From positions 496,001-560,000 of the forward strand of contig NZ_JAIKTS010000001.1 of NCBI RefSeq assembly GCF_023556335.1: DNA of 64,000 nucleotides, read 5' to 3'. Shown here piece by piece: positions 1 through 7,874 of this stretch. A model generated the notes under the pieces. That model saw only the letters and a list, made by a program, of their open reading frames with translations. It had not been told where the DNA came from and made no database searches. Position 1 is the first letter of the stretch; each line of letters opens with the position of its first letter. The stretch comes from Stenotrophomonas mori. Its GTDB lineage: Bacteria > Pseudomonadota > Gammaproteobacteria > Xanthomonadales > Xanthomonadaceae. The translations under genes were made by a program, and so were the position numbers.

Positions 1-1511
1 ACCGGCGCCTGCCGGTGTCCGAGCTGGCCGAACGCGGCATCGCCGACGAAGCCAAGCTGGAAAGCGGCAAGGGCGAGGAAACCCAGGGCCTGATGCCCGA
101 TGGTGCGGTGATCATCGCCGCCATCACCAGCTGCACCAACACCTCCAACCCGCGCAACGTGATCGCCGCCGGCCTGCTGGCGCGCAACGCCAACGCCCGC
201 GGCCTGGTGCGCAAACCGTGGGTGAAGTCGTCGCTGGCGCCCGGTTCCAAGGCGGTGCAGCTGTACCTGGAGGACGCCGGCCTGCTGCCGGAGCTGGAGG
301 CACTGGGCTTCGGCATCGTCGCCTTCGCCTGCACCACCTGCAACGGCATGAGCGGCGCGCTCGACCCGGCCATCCAGCAGGAGATCATCGACCGCGACCT
401 GTACGCCACCGCGGTGCTGTCGGGCAACCGCAACTTCGACGGCCGCATCCACCCGTACGCCAAGCAGGCGTTCCTGGCCTCGCCGCCGCTGGTCATCGCC
501 TATGCCATCGCCGGTACCGTGCGCTTCGACATCGAGAAGGACGTGCTGGGCATCGATGCCGATGGCAATGCCGTCCGCCTGAAGGACATCTGGCCGAGCG
601 ACGCCGAGATCGACGCGGTGGTGAAGGCCTCGGTCAAGCCGGAGCAGTTCCGGCGCGTCTACAACCCGATGTTCAACGTACGCGTCGAGCACGGCGCGCC
701 GGTCAGTCCGCTGTACGACTGGCGTCCGCAGAGCACCTACATCCGCCGTCCGCCGTACTGGGAGGGCGCGCTGGCCGGCGAGCGCACGCTGCGCGGCATG
801 CGTCCGCTGGCGGTGCTGCCGGACAACATCACCACCGACCACCTGTCGCCGTCCAATGCGATCCTGCCGTCGAGCGCGGCCGGGGAGTACCTGGCGACGA
901 TGGGCCTGCCGGAAGAGGACTTCAATTCCTACGCCACCCACCGTGGCGACCACCTCACCGCGCAGCGCGCCACCTTCGCCAATCCCAAGCTGTTCAACGA
1001 GATGGTGCGCAACGCCGACGGCAGCGTGAAGCAGGGCTCGCTGGCGCGCGTGGAGCCGGACGGCAAGGTCATGCGCATGTGGGAGGCGATCGAGACCTAC
1101 ATGGCGCGCAAGCAGCCGCTGATCATCATCGCCGGCGCCGACTACGGCCAGGGCAGCTCGCGCGACTGGGCGGCCAAGGGCGTGCGCCTGGCGGGCGTGG
1201 AAGCCATCGCCGCCGAGGGCTTCGAGCGCATCCACCGCACCAACCTGATCGGCATGGGCGTGCTGCCGCTGGAGTTCAAGCCGGGCACCGACCGCACCAC
1301 GCTGGGCATCGACGGCACCGAGATCTACGACGTGGTCGGCCAGCGCACCCCGCGTGCCGACCTGACCCTGGTGATCCACCGCCGCGACGGCGGCACCGTC
1401 GAGGTCCGGGTGACCTGCCGCCTGGATTCGGACGAGGAAGTGGCCATCTACGAGGCCGGCGGCGTGCTGCAGCGCTTCGCGCAGGACTTCCTGGAAGGCA
1501 GCGCCGCCTGA
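1..1511 (+). CDS. acnD: Fe/S-dependent 2-methylisocitrate dehydratase AcnD, C-terminal part
   Basis: Aconitase-family dehydratase that converts 2-methylcitrate to 2-methylaconitate in propionate breakdown. The frame is open from the first bases, so the N-terminal third or more lies outside the window; about 503 codons remain of a usual ~865. The cluster-binding segments are visible as SCTNTSNP and, some 75 residues on, CTTCNG. The mobile swivel domain follows, with DNITTDHLSPSNAI and GADYGQGSSRDW. Assignment to AcnD rather than AcnA rests mainly on the prpF gene 106 bp downstream, since AcnD makes the substrate that PrpF isomerises. It ends in TGA. Confidence 0.9.
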   Translation, partial: RRLPVSELAERGIADEAKLESGKGEETQGLMPDGAVIIAAITSCTNTSNPRNVIAAGLLARNANARGLVRKPWVKSSLAPGSKAVQLYLEDAGLLPELEALGFGIVAFACTTCNGMSGALDPAIQQEIIDRDLYATAVLSGNRNFDGRIHPYAKQAFLASPPLVIAYAIAGTVRFDIEKDVLGIDADGNAVRLKDIWPSDAEIDAVVKASVKPEQFRRVYNPMFNVRVEHGAPVSPLYDWRPQSTYIRRPPYWEGALAGERTLRGMRPLAVLPDNITTDHLSPSNAILPSSAAGEYLATMGLPEEDFNSYATHRGDHLTAQRATFANPKLFNEMVRNADGSVKQGSLARVEPDGKVMRMWEAIETYMARKQPLIIIAGADYGQGSSRDWAAKGVRLAGVEAIAAEGFERIHRTNLIGMGVLPLEFKPGTDRTTLGIDGTEIYDVVGQRTPRADLTLVIHRRDGGTVEVRVTCRLDSDEEVAIYEAGGVLQRFAQDFLEGSAA

Positions 1512-1529
1512 TGCATACCGCCCCTCCCC

Positions 1530-1552
1530 GCAGGAGCGACCCCGGTCGCGAC
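1530..1552. repeat. REP-like hairpin between acnD and prpF
   Basis: GCAGGAGCGAC followed by CCCG and GTCGCGAC forms a short stem (GCGAC/GTCGC). It looks like a single, slightly degenerate GTAG-type REP unit of the kind common in Xanthomonadaceae intergenic regions. Confidence 0.45.
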
Positions 1553-1617
1553 GGGGCCTTCCCGGAAAGTCCCCCGTTCGCGGTTGACGCCGCGTCTGCG
1601 GGGGCAAGGAGACGAAC

Positions 1618-2826
1618 ATGACGCACGCCCCGCAGATCCGCATCCCCGCCACCTACATGCGTGGCGGCACCAGCAAGGGCGTGTTCTTCCGCCTCGACGA
1701 CCTGCCGGAAGCGGCGCGGGTCCCCGGCCCGGCGCGCGACGCGCTGCTGATGCGCGTGATCGGTTCGCCCGACCCGTACGGCAAGCACACCGACGGCATG
1801 GGCGGGGCGACCTCCAGCACCAGCAAGTGCGTGATCATCGCCCCGGCCTCGGTGCCGGACCACGATGTCGACTACCTGTACGGCCAGGTCTCCATCGACA
1901 GCGCCTTCGTCGACTGGTCGGGCAACTGCGGCAACCTCAGCACCGCGGTGGGGCCGTTCGCCGTCGCCAACGGCTTCGTCCCGGCCGCGCGCATCCCGCG
2001 CGAAGGCACGGTGGCGGTACGGGTGTGGCAGGCCAACATCGGCAAGACCATCGTCGTGCATGTCCCGGTCAGCGACGGGCAGGTGCAGGAAACCGGCGAC
2101 TTCGAACTGGACGGGGTGACCTTCCCGGCGGCCGAGATCGTGCTGGAGTTCATCGATCCCTCCGACGACGAAGGCGAGGGCGGTGAGGGGCTCCAGCCCG
2201 GCATGTTCCCCACCGGCAACCTGGTCGACGACCTGGAGGTGCCCGGCATCGGCACGCTCACGGCCACGCTGATCACCGCCGGCATTCCCACGGTGTTCGT
2301 CGATGCGGCCGCCCTCGGCTTTGATGGCACCGAGCTGCAGCCGGCGGTCAACGACGACAAGGCGGCGCTGGCCCGGCTGGAAGCCATCCGCGTGGCCGGT
2401 GCGCTGCGCATGGGGCTGATCAAGGCACCGGAGGACGCGGCCACGCGCCAGCACACGCCCAAGGTCGCCTTCGTGGCACCGGCGAAGGACTACGCGGCTT
2501 CCAGCGGCAAGCGCATCGCCGCGGCCGAGATCGACCTCAACGTGCGCGCGCTGTCGATGGGCAAGCTGCACCACGCGATGATGGGCACCGCCTCGGTCGC
2601 CATCGCCGCGGCCGCGGCCGTGCCCGGCACCCTGGTGAACCTTGCCGCCGGCGGTGGGGCGCGCGACGCGGTGCGTTTCGGCCATCCCTCCGGCACGCTG
2701 CGGGTGGGCGCGGCGGTGGCCCTGGCCGATGGCCGGTGGACCGTGACCCGGGCGGTGATGTCGCGTTCGGCACGGGTGCTGATGGAGGGCGCCGTGCGGG
2801 TGCCCGGGGCCGTCCAGCCGCGCTGA
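1618..2826 (+). CDS. prpF: 2-methylaconitate cis-trans isomerase PrpF
   Basis: PrpF isomerises the trans-2-methylaconitate made by AcnD so that AcnB can complete conversion to 2-methylisocitrate. The 402-residue length is usual for the family. The N-terminal YMRGGTSKGVFF segment is the PrpF hallmark and begins one lobe of the diaminopimelate-epimerase-like fold; the SGNCGNLS segment near residue 100 carries the conserved cysteine. The ATG at 1618 has AAGGAG seven bases upstream. The gene lies 106 bp after acnD on the same strand, so co-transcription is likely. Family identity is near certain; exact substrate handling is inferred from context. Confidence 0.94.
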   Translation: MTHAPQIRIPATYMRGGTSKGVFFRLDDLPEAARVPGPARDALLMRVIGSPDPYGKHTDGMGGATSSTSKCVIIAPASVPDHDVDYLYGQVSIDSAFVDWSGNCGNLSTAVGPFAVANGFVPAARIPREGTVAVRVWQANIGKTIVVHVPVSDGQVQETGDFELDGVTFPAAEIVLEFIDPSDDEGEGGEGLQPGMFPTGNLVDDLEVPGIGTLTATLITAGIPTVFVDAAALGFDGTELQPAVNDDKAALARLEAIRVAGALRMGLIKAPEDAATRQHTPKVAFVAPAKDYAASSGKRIAAAEIDLNVRALSMGKLHHAMMGTASVAIAAAAAVPGTLVNLAAGGGARDAVRFGHPSGTLRVGAAVALADGRWTVTRAVMSRSARVLMEGAVRVPGAVQPR

Positions 2827-2883
2827 GCGGACGCGGCGCGGCAGGGAGCCCGGCGCGCATGCGGGAAGGTCACGGGCGGCCGT

Positions 2884-2889
2884 TATACT
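2884..2889 (+). promoter_or_regulatory. Candidate -10 box for the macroglobulin gene
   Basis: TATACT lies 24 bases before the ATG at 2913 and differs from TATAAT at one position. No convincing -35 hexamer sits 16-18 bases upstream, so this is only a candidate. Confidence 0.35.
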
Positions 2890-2912
2890 CGCCGCGTCCG
2901 CAGGAGAAGGCC

Positions 2913-5900
2913 ATGAACGACCGGAAGTGGAAGCACGTGCGCTGGGCCACGGCCGCGCTGTTGGCGCTGGCGCTGGTGGCCGGCTGCAAGCGCAACGAGA
3001 CCGGGCAGCTGCCCGGCGCCAGCGGCGAGGCGATCCATTCCGAGCGCGAGACGGTCGACGGCTTCGCACTGGTACGGGTGTGGCCGGACCAGAAGGGCGG
3101 CGACGGCCTGGCGCTGGCGGTGGAGTTCTCACAGCCGCTGGTCGGCACCCAGGACTTCGACACGCTGCTGCGCTTCGAGGAGAAGGTCGGCACCGAGGAC
3201 AGCAGCTGGTCGCTGTCCGATGACGGCAGGACCCTGCGCTACCCCTACGTCGAGGCGGCCAAGGACTACACCCTGATCGTCTCGGCCGACCTGCTGGCCG
3301 CCGACGGCAGCCGCCTCGGCAAGGAAGTACGGCAAAAGGTGTTCACCGGCGAACTGTCGCCGGCCGCCGGCTTCGCCTCGCAGGGCAGCGTGCTGCCGGC
3401 ACGCGAGAGCCGCGGGTTGCCGGTGGTGTCGGTGAACGTGCCGGAGGTGGACGTCGAGTTCCTGCGCGTGGGCGAGAAGAATCTGCCCACCTTCTTCAGC
3501 CAGTACCAGCGCGGCGGCCGCCGCGGCAGCTGGGAACTGGACAGCGACTACGGCGAGCACACGCCGATCGCGCAGCTGGCCGACCCGGTCTACGTCAACC
3601 GCTTCGTGCTCGGTGGCAAGCCCAACGAACGCATGCTGACCTACCTGCCGATCCAGGACATCCGCGAGCTGCAGCAGCCCGGCCTGTACTTCGCGGTGAT
3701 GAAGCGCGCCGGCAGTTTCGAAGGCGAGTACGACACCGCGTTCTTCACCGTCAGCGACATCGGCCTGCACACCCGCGCCTACAAGGAGCAGCTGTTCGTG
3801 CACACCGCCTCGCTGGCCTCCGGCGCGCCGGCGAAGAAGATCGAGCTGCGGGTGCTGGACGGCAAGGGCGAGACGGTGCTCCGTGGGCAGACCGACGCCA
3901 ACGGCAACGCGCTGCTCAACTACACGCTCGACGCCGCCCACGTGCTGGTGGCCTCCAGCGGCGGCGACACCACCCTGCTGCCGTTCAACCAGCCGGCGCT
4001 GGACCTGAGCGAGTTCGCCGTGGCCGGGCGCCAGAGCGCCGGGTTCGACGTGTTCGCCTGGTCCGGCCGCGACCTGTACCGCCCCGGCGAGACCGTACGC
4101 GTGTCGGCGCTTCTGCGCGACAACGACGGCCGCCCGGTCGCCGGTTCCGGCAAGGCGCTGCAGCCGGTGTTCCTGCGCCTGAAGCAGCCCGACGGCAAGG
4201 TCTTCCGCGAGACCCGCCTGCAGCCCGATGCGCAGGGCTATTTCAGCTTCGAGCAGGCGATCCCGGTCGAGGCGCCGACCGGCCGCTGGCAGGTGGAGTT
4301 CCGCACCGACCCGGCCAGCAAGGAGGCGGTGCAGGGCATGGCCCTGCGCATCGAGGAATTCCTGCCCGAGCGCATGAAGCTGGACCTGGACAGCGCGCAG
4401 AAGACGCTCAGGCCCGGCGAGCCGCTGAAACTGCAGGCCGACGCCGCCTACCTGTACGGCGCGCCGGCCGATGGCAACCGCTTCACCGCCAGGCTGGCGG
4501 TGGCGGTGGAGCAGCACCCGGTGGAGTCGATGCCGGGCTGGTTCTTCGGCGACCCGACCGTGACCCTGCCGCGCGCTGCCGACGACGTGATCGACACCAC
4601 CCTGCCCGGGGACGGCCGGCTGCGCGAGGACATCGCGCTGCCGGAGGAGGTCGGCAAGGGCACGACGGTGGCGGCGGTGGTTTCCGGCAGCGTCTACGAG
4701 ACCGGTGGCCGCACCGTCACCCGCACGCTCAAGCGGGTGCTGTGGCCGGCCCCGGCACTGGTCGCGGTGCGCCCGCTGTTCAACGACGCCGACGGTGCCG
4801 ACGCCAATGCCAACGCCCGCTTCGAGCTGCTGCGCGTGGATGCCGACGGCACGCCGCAGCCGGCGAAGGGGCTGAAGGTCACCCTGGTGCGTGAACTGCG
4901 CGACTACCACTGGACCTTCACCGACAACCGCTGGGACTACGACTTCACCCGCCGCTTCGAGAACAAGGACACCCGTACCGTCGACGCCGGCGCGACCTCG
5001 GCGACGTTCGATTTCCCGGTGGAGTGGGGCGAGTACCGGGTGGACGTGTTCGACCCGGCCAGCGGCCTGACCATGCGCTACCCGTTCCGCGCCGGCTGGA
5101 GCTGGAACGACGACAACCGCGGCCTGGACGCGCGCCCGGACAAGGTCAAGCTCGCGCTCGACAAGACCGGCTACAAGGCCGGCGACACGCTGAAGGTGAC
5201 GCTGACCCCGCCGCATGCCGGCCGCGGCGTGCTGATGGTCGAAAGCGACCGCATGCTCTACGTGCAGGACATCGAGGCCAAGCCGGGCAGCACTTTCGAG
5301 ATCCCGGTCACCCGGGACTGGGAACGGCACGACGTCTACGTCACCGCGCTGGTGTTCCGTGGCGGCAGCGCGCCCAGCAGGATCACCCCGGCGCGCGCCG
5401 TGGGCGTGGCGCACGTGCCGATGGACCGCCGCGACCGCCGCGTCGCGGTGGGCCTGGTGGCGCCGCAGCAGATGCGCCCCGAGCAGCCGCTGGCGGTCAC
5501 CGTCAGCGCGCCGGAACTGGCGGGCAAGCCGGCGCATGTCACCGTCTCGGCGGTGGACGTGGGCATCCTCAACATCACCCGCTTCCCGGTGCCCGACGCC
5601 ACCGCGCACTTCTTCGCGCAGCGGCGGCTGGGCGTGGACGCCTACGACATCTACGGGCGGGTGATCGAGAGCTTCGAGGGCGGCAGCGGCAAGCTCAAGT
5701 TCGGCGGCGACATGGCCCTGCAGGCACTGCCGCAGGCGCGGCGCCCGACCGCACGGGTGCAGACCGTGGACCTGTTCTCCGGCCCGGTCGCGCTCGACGC
5801 CAGGGGCAACGCCCGCATCGTCCTGCAGGTGCCGGACTTCAACGGCACGCTGCGGGTGTCGGCGCTGGTGTATTCGGACCAGCGCTATGGCAACCGCGAC

Positions 5901-7832
5901 GTGGAAACGGTGGTGCGCGCACCGATCCTGGCCGAGGCCAGCATGCCGCGGGTGATGGCGCCGGGCGACCGCAGCACGGTGACCCTGGACGTGCAGAACT
6001 TCACCGGTAGGCCGGGCGACTTCACCGTGCGCGTGGACGGCGAGGGCCCGCTGGCCATCGCCGAAGGCACGCGCACGCTGCAGCTGGCCGCCGACGCCAA
6101 GCGGACGCTGAGCTTCCCGCTCAGTGCGCAGGAAGGCTACAGCGTGGCCAAGGTGCGGGTGCGGGTGGACGGCAACGGCTTCAAGGTCGACCGCCGCCAC
6201 GACCTGCCGGTACGCGCGGCCTGGCCGCAGGTGCTGCGCTCGCAGACCCGCACCCTGGACCCGCTGGCGCCGGTCACCCTGGACAGCGGCTTCGCCGGCG
6301 GGCTGATGCCCGGCTCGGTCAACGCGCGCATGCTGGTCAGCCCGTTGCCGCCGATCCCGTTCGCCTCGGCCCTGCAGGGGGCCTTGAACTACCCCTACGG
6401 CTGCAGCGAACAGACCGCCAGCAAGGGCTATGCCGCATTGCTGCTGGACCAGGCGACCTCGGCCATGCTCGGTGCCGATGGCCTGGACGCCAAGGCGCGC
6501 CGCGAGCGCATGGAGGGCGCGTTCGGACGGCTGGCCTCGATGCAGGTGGCCAACGGCAACTTCTCGATGTGGGGCAACGACGACTACGTCAATCCGGCGC
6601 TGACCCCGTACATCGCCGAGTTCCTGCTCGATGCCAAGGACGCCGGTTTCGCGGTGCCGGACGCGGTGCTGCAGAAGGCCCTGAACCGGATCAGCGAGGA
6701 CCTGCTCAGTGGCGGCAACCCGTTCTACGGGCAGGAGCGGCGCGAGGCGCTGACCTTCGCCAACCAGGCCTATTCGGGCTACGTGCTGGCGCGCGTCAAC
6801 CGTGCGCCGCTGGGCACGCTGCGCGCGCTGTACGACAACGAGCGCGGCAAGGCCGTCACCGCGCTGTCGCTGGTGCACCTGGGCGTGGCGCTGTCGCTGC
6901 AGGGCGACGGCAAGCGCGGCCAGGCCGCCATCGCCGCTGGCTTCGACAAGGGGGCGAGCGACCGGCCGGGCTATTTCGGCGACTACGGCAGCCCGCTGCG
7001 CGACGGGGCGCTGATGATCGCGCTGCTGCACGAGCATGGCCTGGCCAAGCCCGAATACGACGCGCGTGCGGTCGGGCTGGGCCGCGAACTGGATGCGCGC
7101 CGCGGCAGCGGCTGGCTGTGGCTGAGCACGCAGGAGCAGGTGGCGCTGGCGCGGCTGGGCAAGGGGCTGATGGCCGACCAGAAGAAGCGGGTGTCCGGCG
7201 AACTGGCGGTGGGCGAGGCGCGCGAAGCCATCGATGCGCGCAAGCTGTTCGCGCGGGTGTTCGACGCCGCGCAGCTGGCGCAGGGTGTGCGCTTCTCGCC
7301 GCAGGGCGAGGCGCCGATGTTCGCCAGCCTGGAGGTGGCCGGCATCCCGCGCCAGGCACCGGCGCCGGACACCCGGGTGATCGGCATCGAGCGTGACTGG
7401 TTCACCCCCGACGGCAAGCCCTGGCAGCCCGGCCCGCTGAAGGAAGGCGAGGCGCTGATCGTGCGGCTGAGCGTCACCGCCAACAGCGCGATGCCCGATG
7501 CCCTGCTGACCGACCTGTTGCCGGCGGGGCTGGAGGTGGAGAACTTCAACCTCGGCGACGCCAAGCAGTGGGCCGACGTGGTGGTGGACGGCATCCAGAT
7601 CAGCGACCGTTCCGGAGCGGCCGACGCCAGGCACGAGGAGTACCGCGACGACCGCTACGTGGCCGCGCTCAACCTCGCGCGCGGGCGTACCGCACGGGTG
7701 TTCTACCTGGTGCGCGCGGTGACTCCGGGGACCTATACGGTGCCGCCGCCGCTGGCCGAGGACATGTACCGCCCCGAGCTGCGCGGCGTCGGGCGTTCCA
7801 GCCCGTCCACGATCACCGTCGTGCAGCCGTGA
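2913..7832 (+). CDS. yfhM: Periplasmic alpha-2-macroglobulin lipoprotein (YfhM-like)
   Basis: Large bacterial macroglobulin of 1639 residues, thought to trap proteases in the periplasm after outer-membrane damage. The ATG at 2913 follows CAGGAGAAG and gives a lipoprotein signal peptide (WATAALLALALVAGC, lipobox Cys near residue 29); upstream in-frame starts would add sequence inside the end of prpF and are rejected. MG-type beta domains fill the first 1100 residues. The thioester is present as YPYGCSEQT, with Cys1164 and Gln1167, and sits in an alpha-helical toroid domain; this separates it from the thioester-less YfaS type. pbpC follows after 42 bp, the arrangement seen for YfhM in enterobacteria, where trapping and wall repair are thought to work together. 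Confidence 0.93.
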   Translation: MNDRKWKHVRWATAALLALALVAGCKRNETGQLPGASGEAIHSERETVDGFALVRVWPDQKGGDGLALAVEFSQPLVGTQDFDTLLRFEEKVGTEDSSWSLSDDGRTLRYPYVEAAKDYTLIVSADLLAADGSRLGKEVRQKVFTGELSPAAGFASQGSVLPARESRGLPVVSVNVPEVDVEFLRVGEKNLPTFFSQYQRGGRRGSWELDSDYGEHTPIAQLADPVYVNRFVLGGKPNERMLTYLPIQDIRELQQPGLYFAVMKRAGSFEGEYDTAFFTVSDIGLHTRAYKEQLFVHTASLASGAPAKKIELRVLDGKGETVLRGQTDANGNALLNYTLDAAHVLVASSGGDTTLLPFNQPALDLSEFAVAGRQSAGFDVFAWSGRDLYRPGETVRVSALLRDNDGRPVAGSGKALQPVFLRLKQPDGKVFRETRLQPDAQGYFSFEQAIPVEAPTGRWQVEFRTDPASKEAVQGMALRIEEFLPERMKLDLDSAQKTLRPGEPLKLQADAAYLYGAPADGNRFTARLAVAVEQHPVESMPGWFFGDPTVTLPRAADDVIDTTLPGDGRLREDIALPEEVGKGTTVAAVVSGSVYETGGRTVTRTLKRVLWPAPALVAVRPLFNDADGADANANARFELLRVDADGTPQPAKGLKVTLVRELRDYHWTFTDNRWDYDFTRRFENKDTRTVDAGATSATFDFPVEWGEYRVDVFDPASGLTMRYPFRAGWSWNDDNRGLDARPDKVKLALDKTGYKAGDTLKVTLTPPHAGRGVLMVESDRMLYVQDIEAKPGSTFEIPVTRDWERHDVYVTALVFRGGSAPSRITPARAVGVAHVPMDRRDRRVAVGLVAPQQMRPEQPLAVTVSAPELAGKPAHVTVSAVDVGILNITRFPVPDATAHFFAQRRLGVDAYDIYGRVIESFEGGSGKLKFGGDMALQALPQARRPTARVQTVDLFSGPVALDARGNARIVLQVPDFNGTLRVSALVYSDQRYGNRDVETVVRAPILAEASMPRVMAPGDRSTVTLDVQNFTGRPGDFTVRVDGEGPLAIAEGTRTLQLAADAKRTLSFPLSAQEGYSVAKVRVRVDGNGFKVDRRHDLPVRAAWPQVLRSQTRTLDPLAPVTLDSGFAGGLMPGSVNARMLVSPLPPIPFASALQGALNYPYGCSEQTASKGYAALLLDQATSAMLGADGLDAKARRERMEGAFGRLASMQVANGNFSMWGNDDYVNPALTPYIAEFLLDAKDAGFAVPDAVLQKALNRISEDLLSGGNPFYGQERREALTFANQAYSGYVLARVNRAPLGTLRALYDNERGKAVTALSLVHLGVALSLQGDGKRGQAAIAAGFDKGASDRPGYFGDYGSPLRDGALMIALLHEHGLAKPEYDARAVGLGRELDARRGSGWLWLSTQEQVALARLGKGLMADQKKRVSGELAVGEAREAIDARKLFARVFDAAQLAQGVRFSPQGEAPMFASLEVAGIPRQAPAPDTRVIGIERDWFTPDGKPWQPGPLKEGEALIVRLSVTANSAMPDALLTDLLPAGLEVENFNLGDAKQWADVVVDGIQISDRSGAADARHEEYRDDRYVAALNLARGRTARVFYLVRAVTPGTYTVPPPLAEDMYRPELRGVGRSSPSTITVVQP

Positions 7833-7874
7833 CGGCCACCGCGGGCGCCCGCCGGAGCAGGCGCCCGCGGTGCA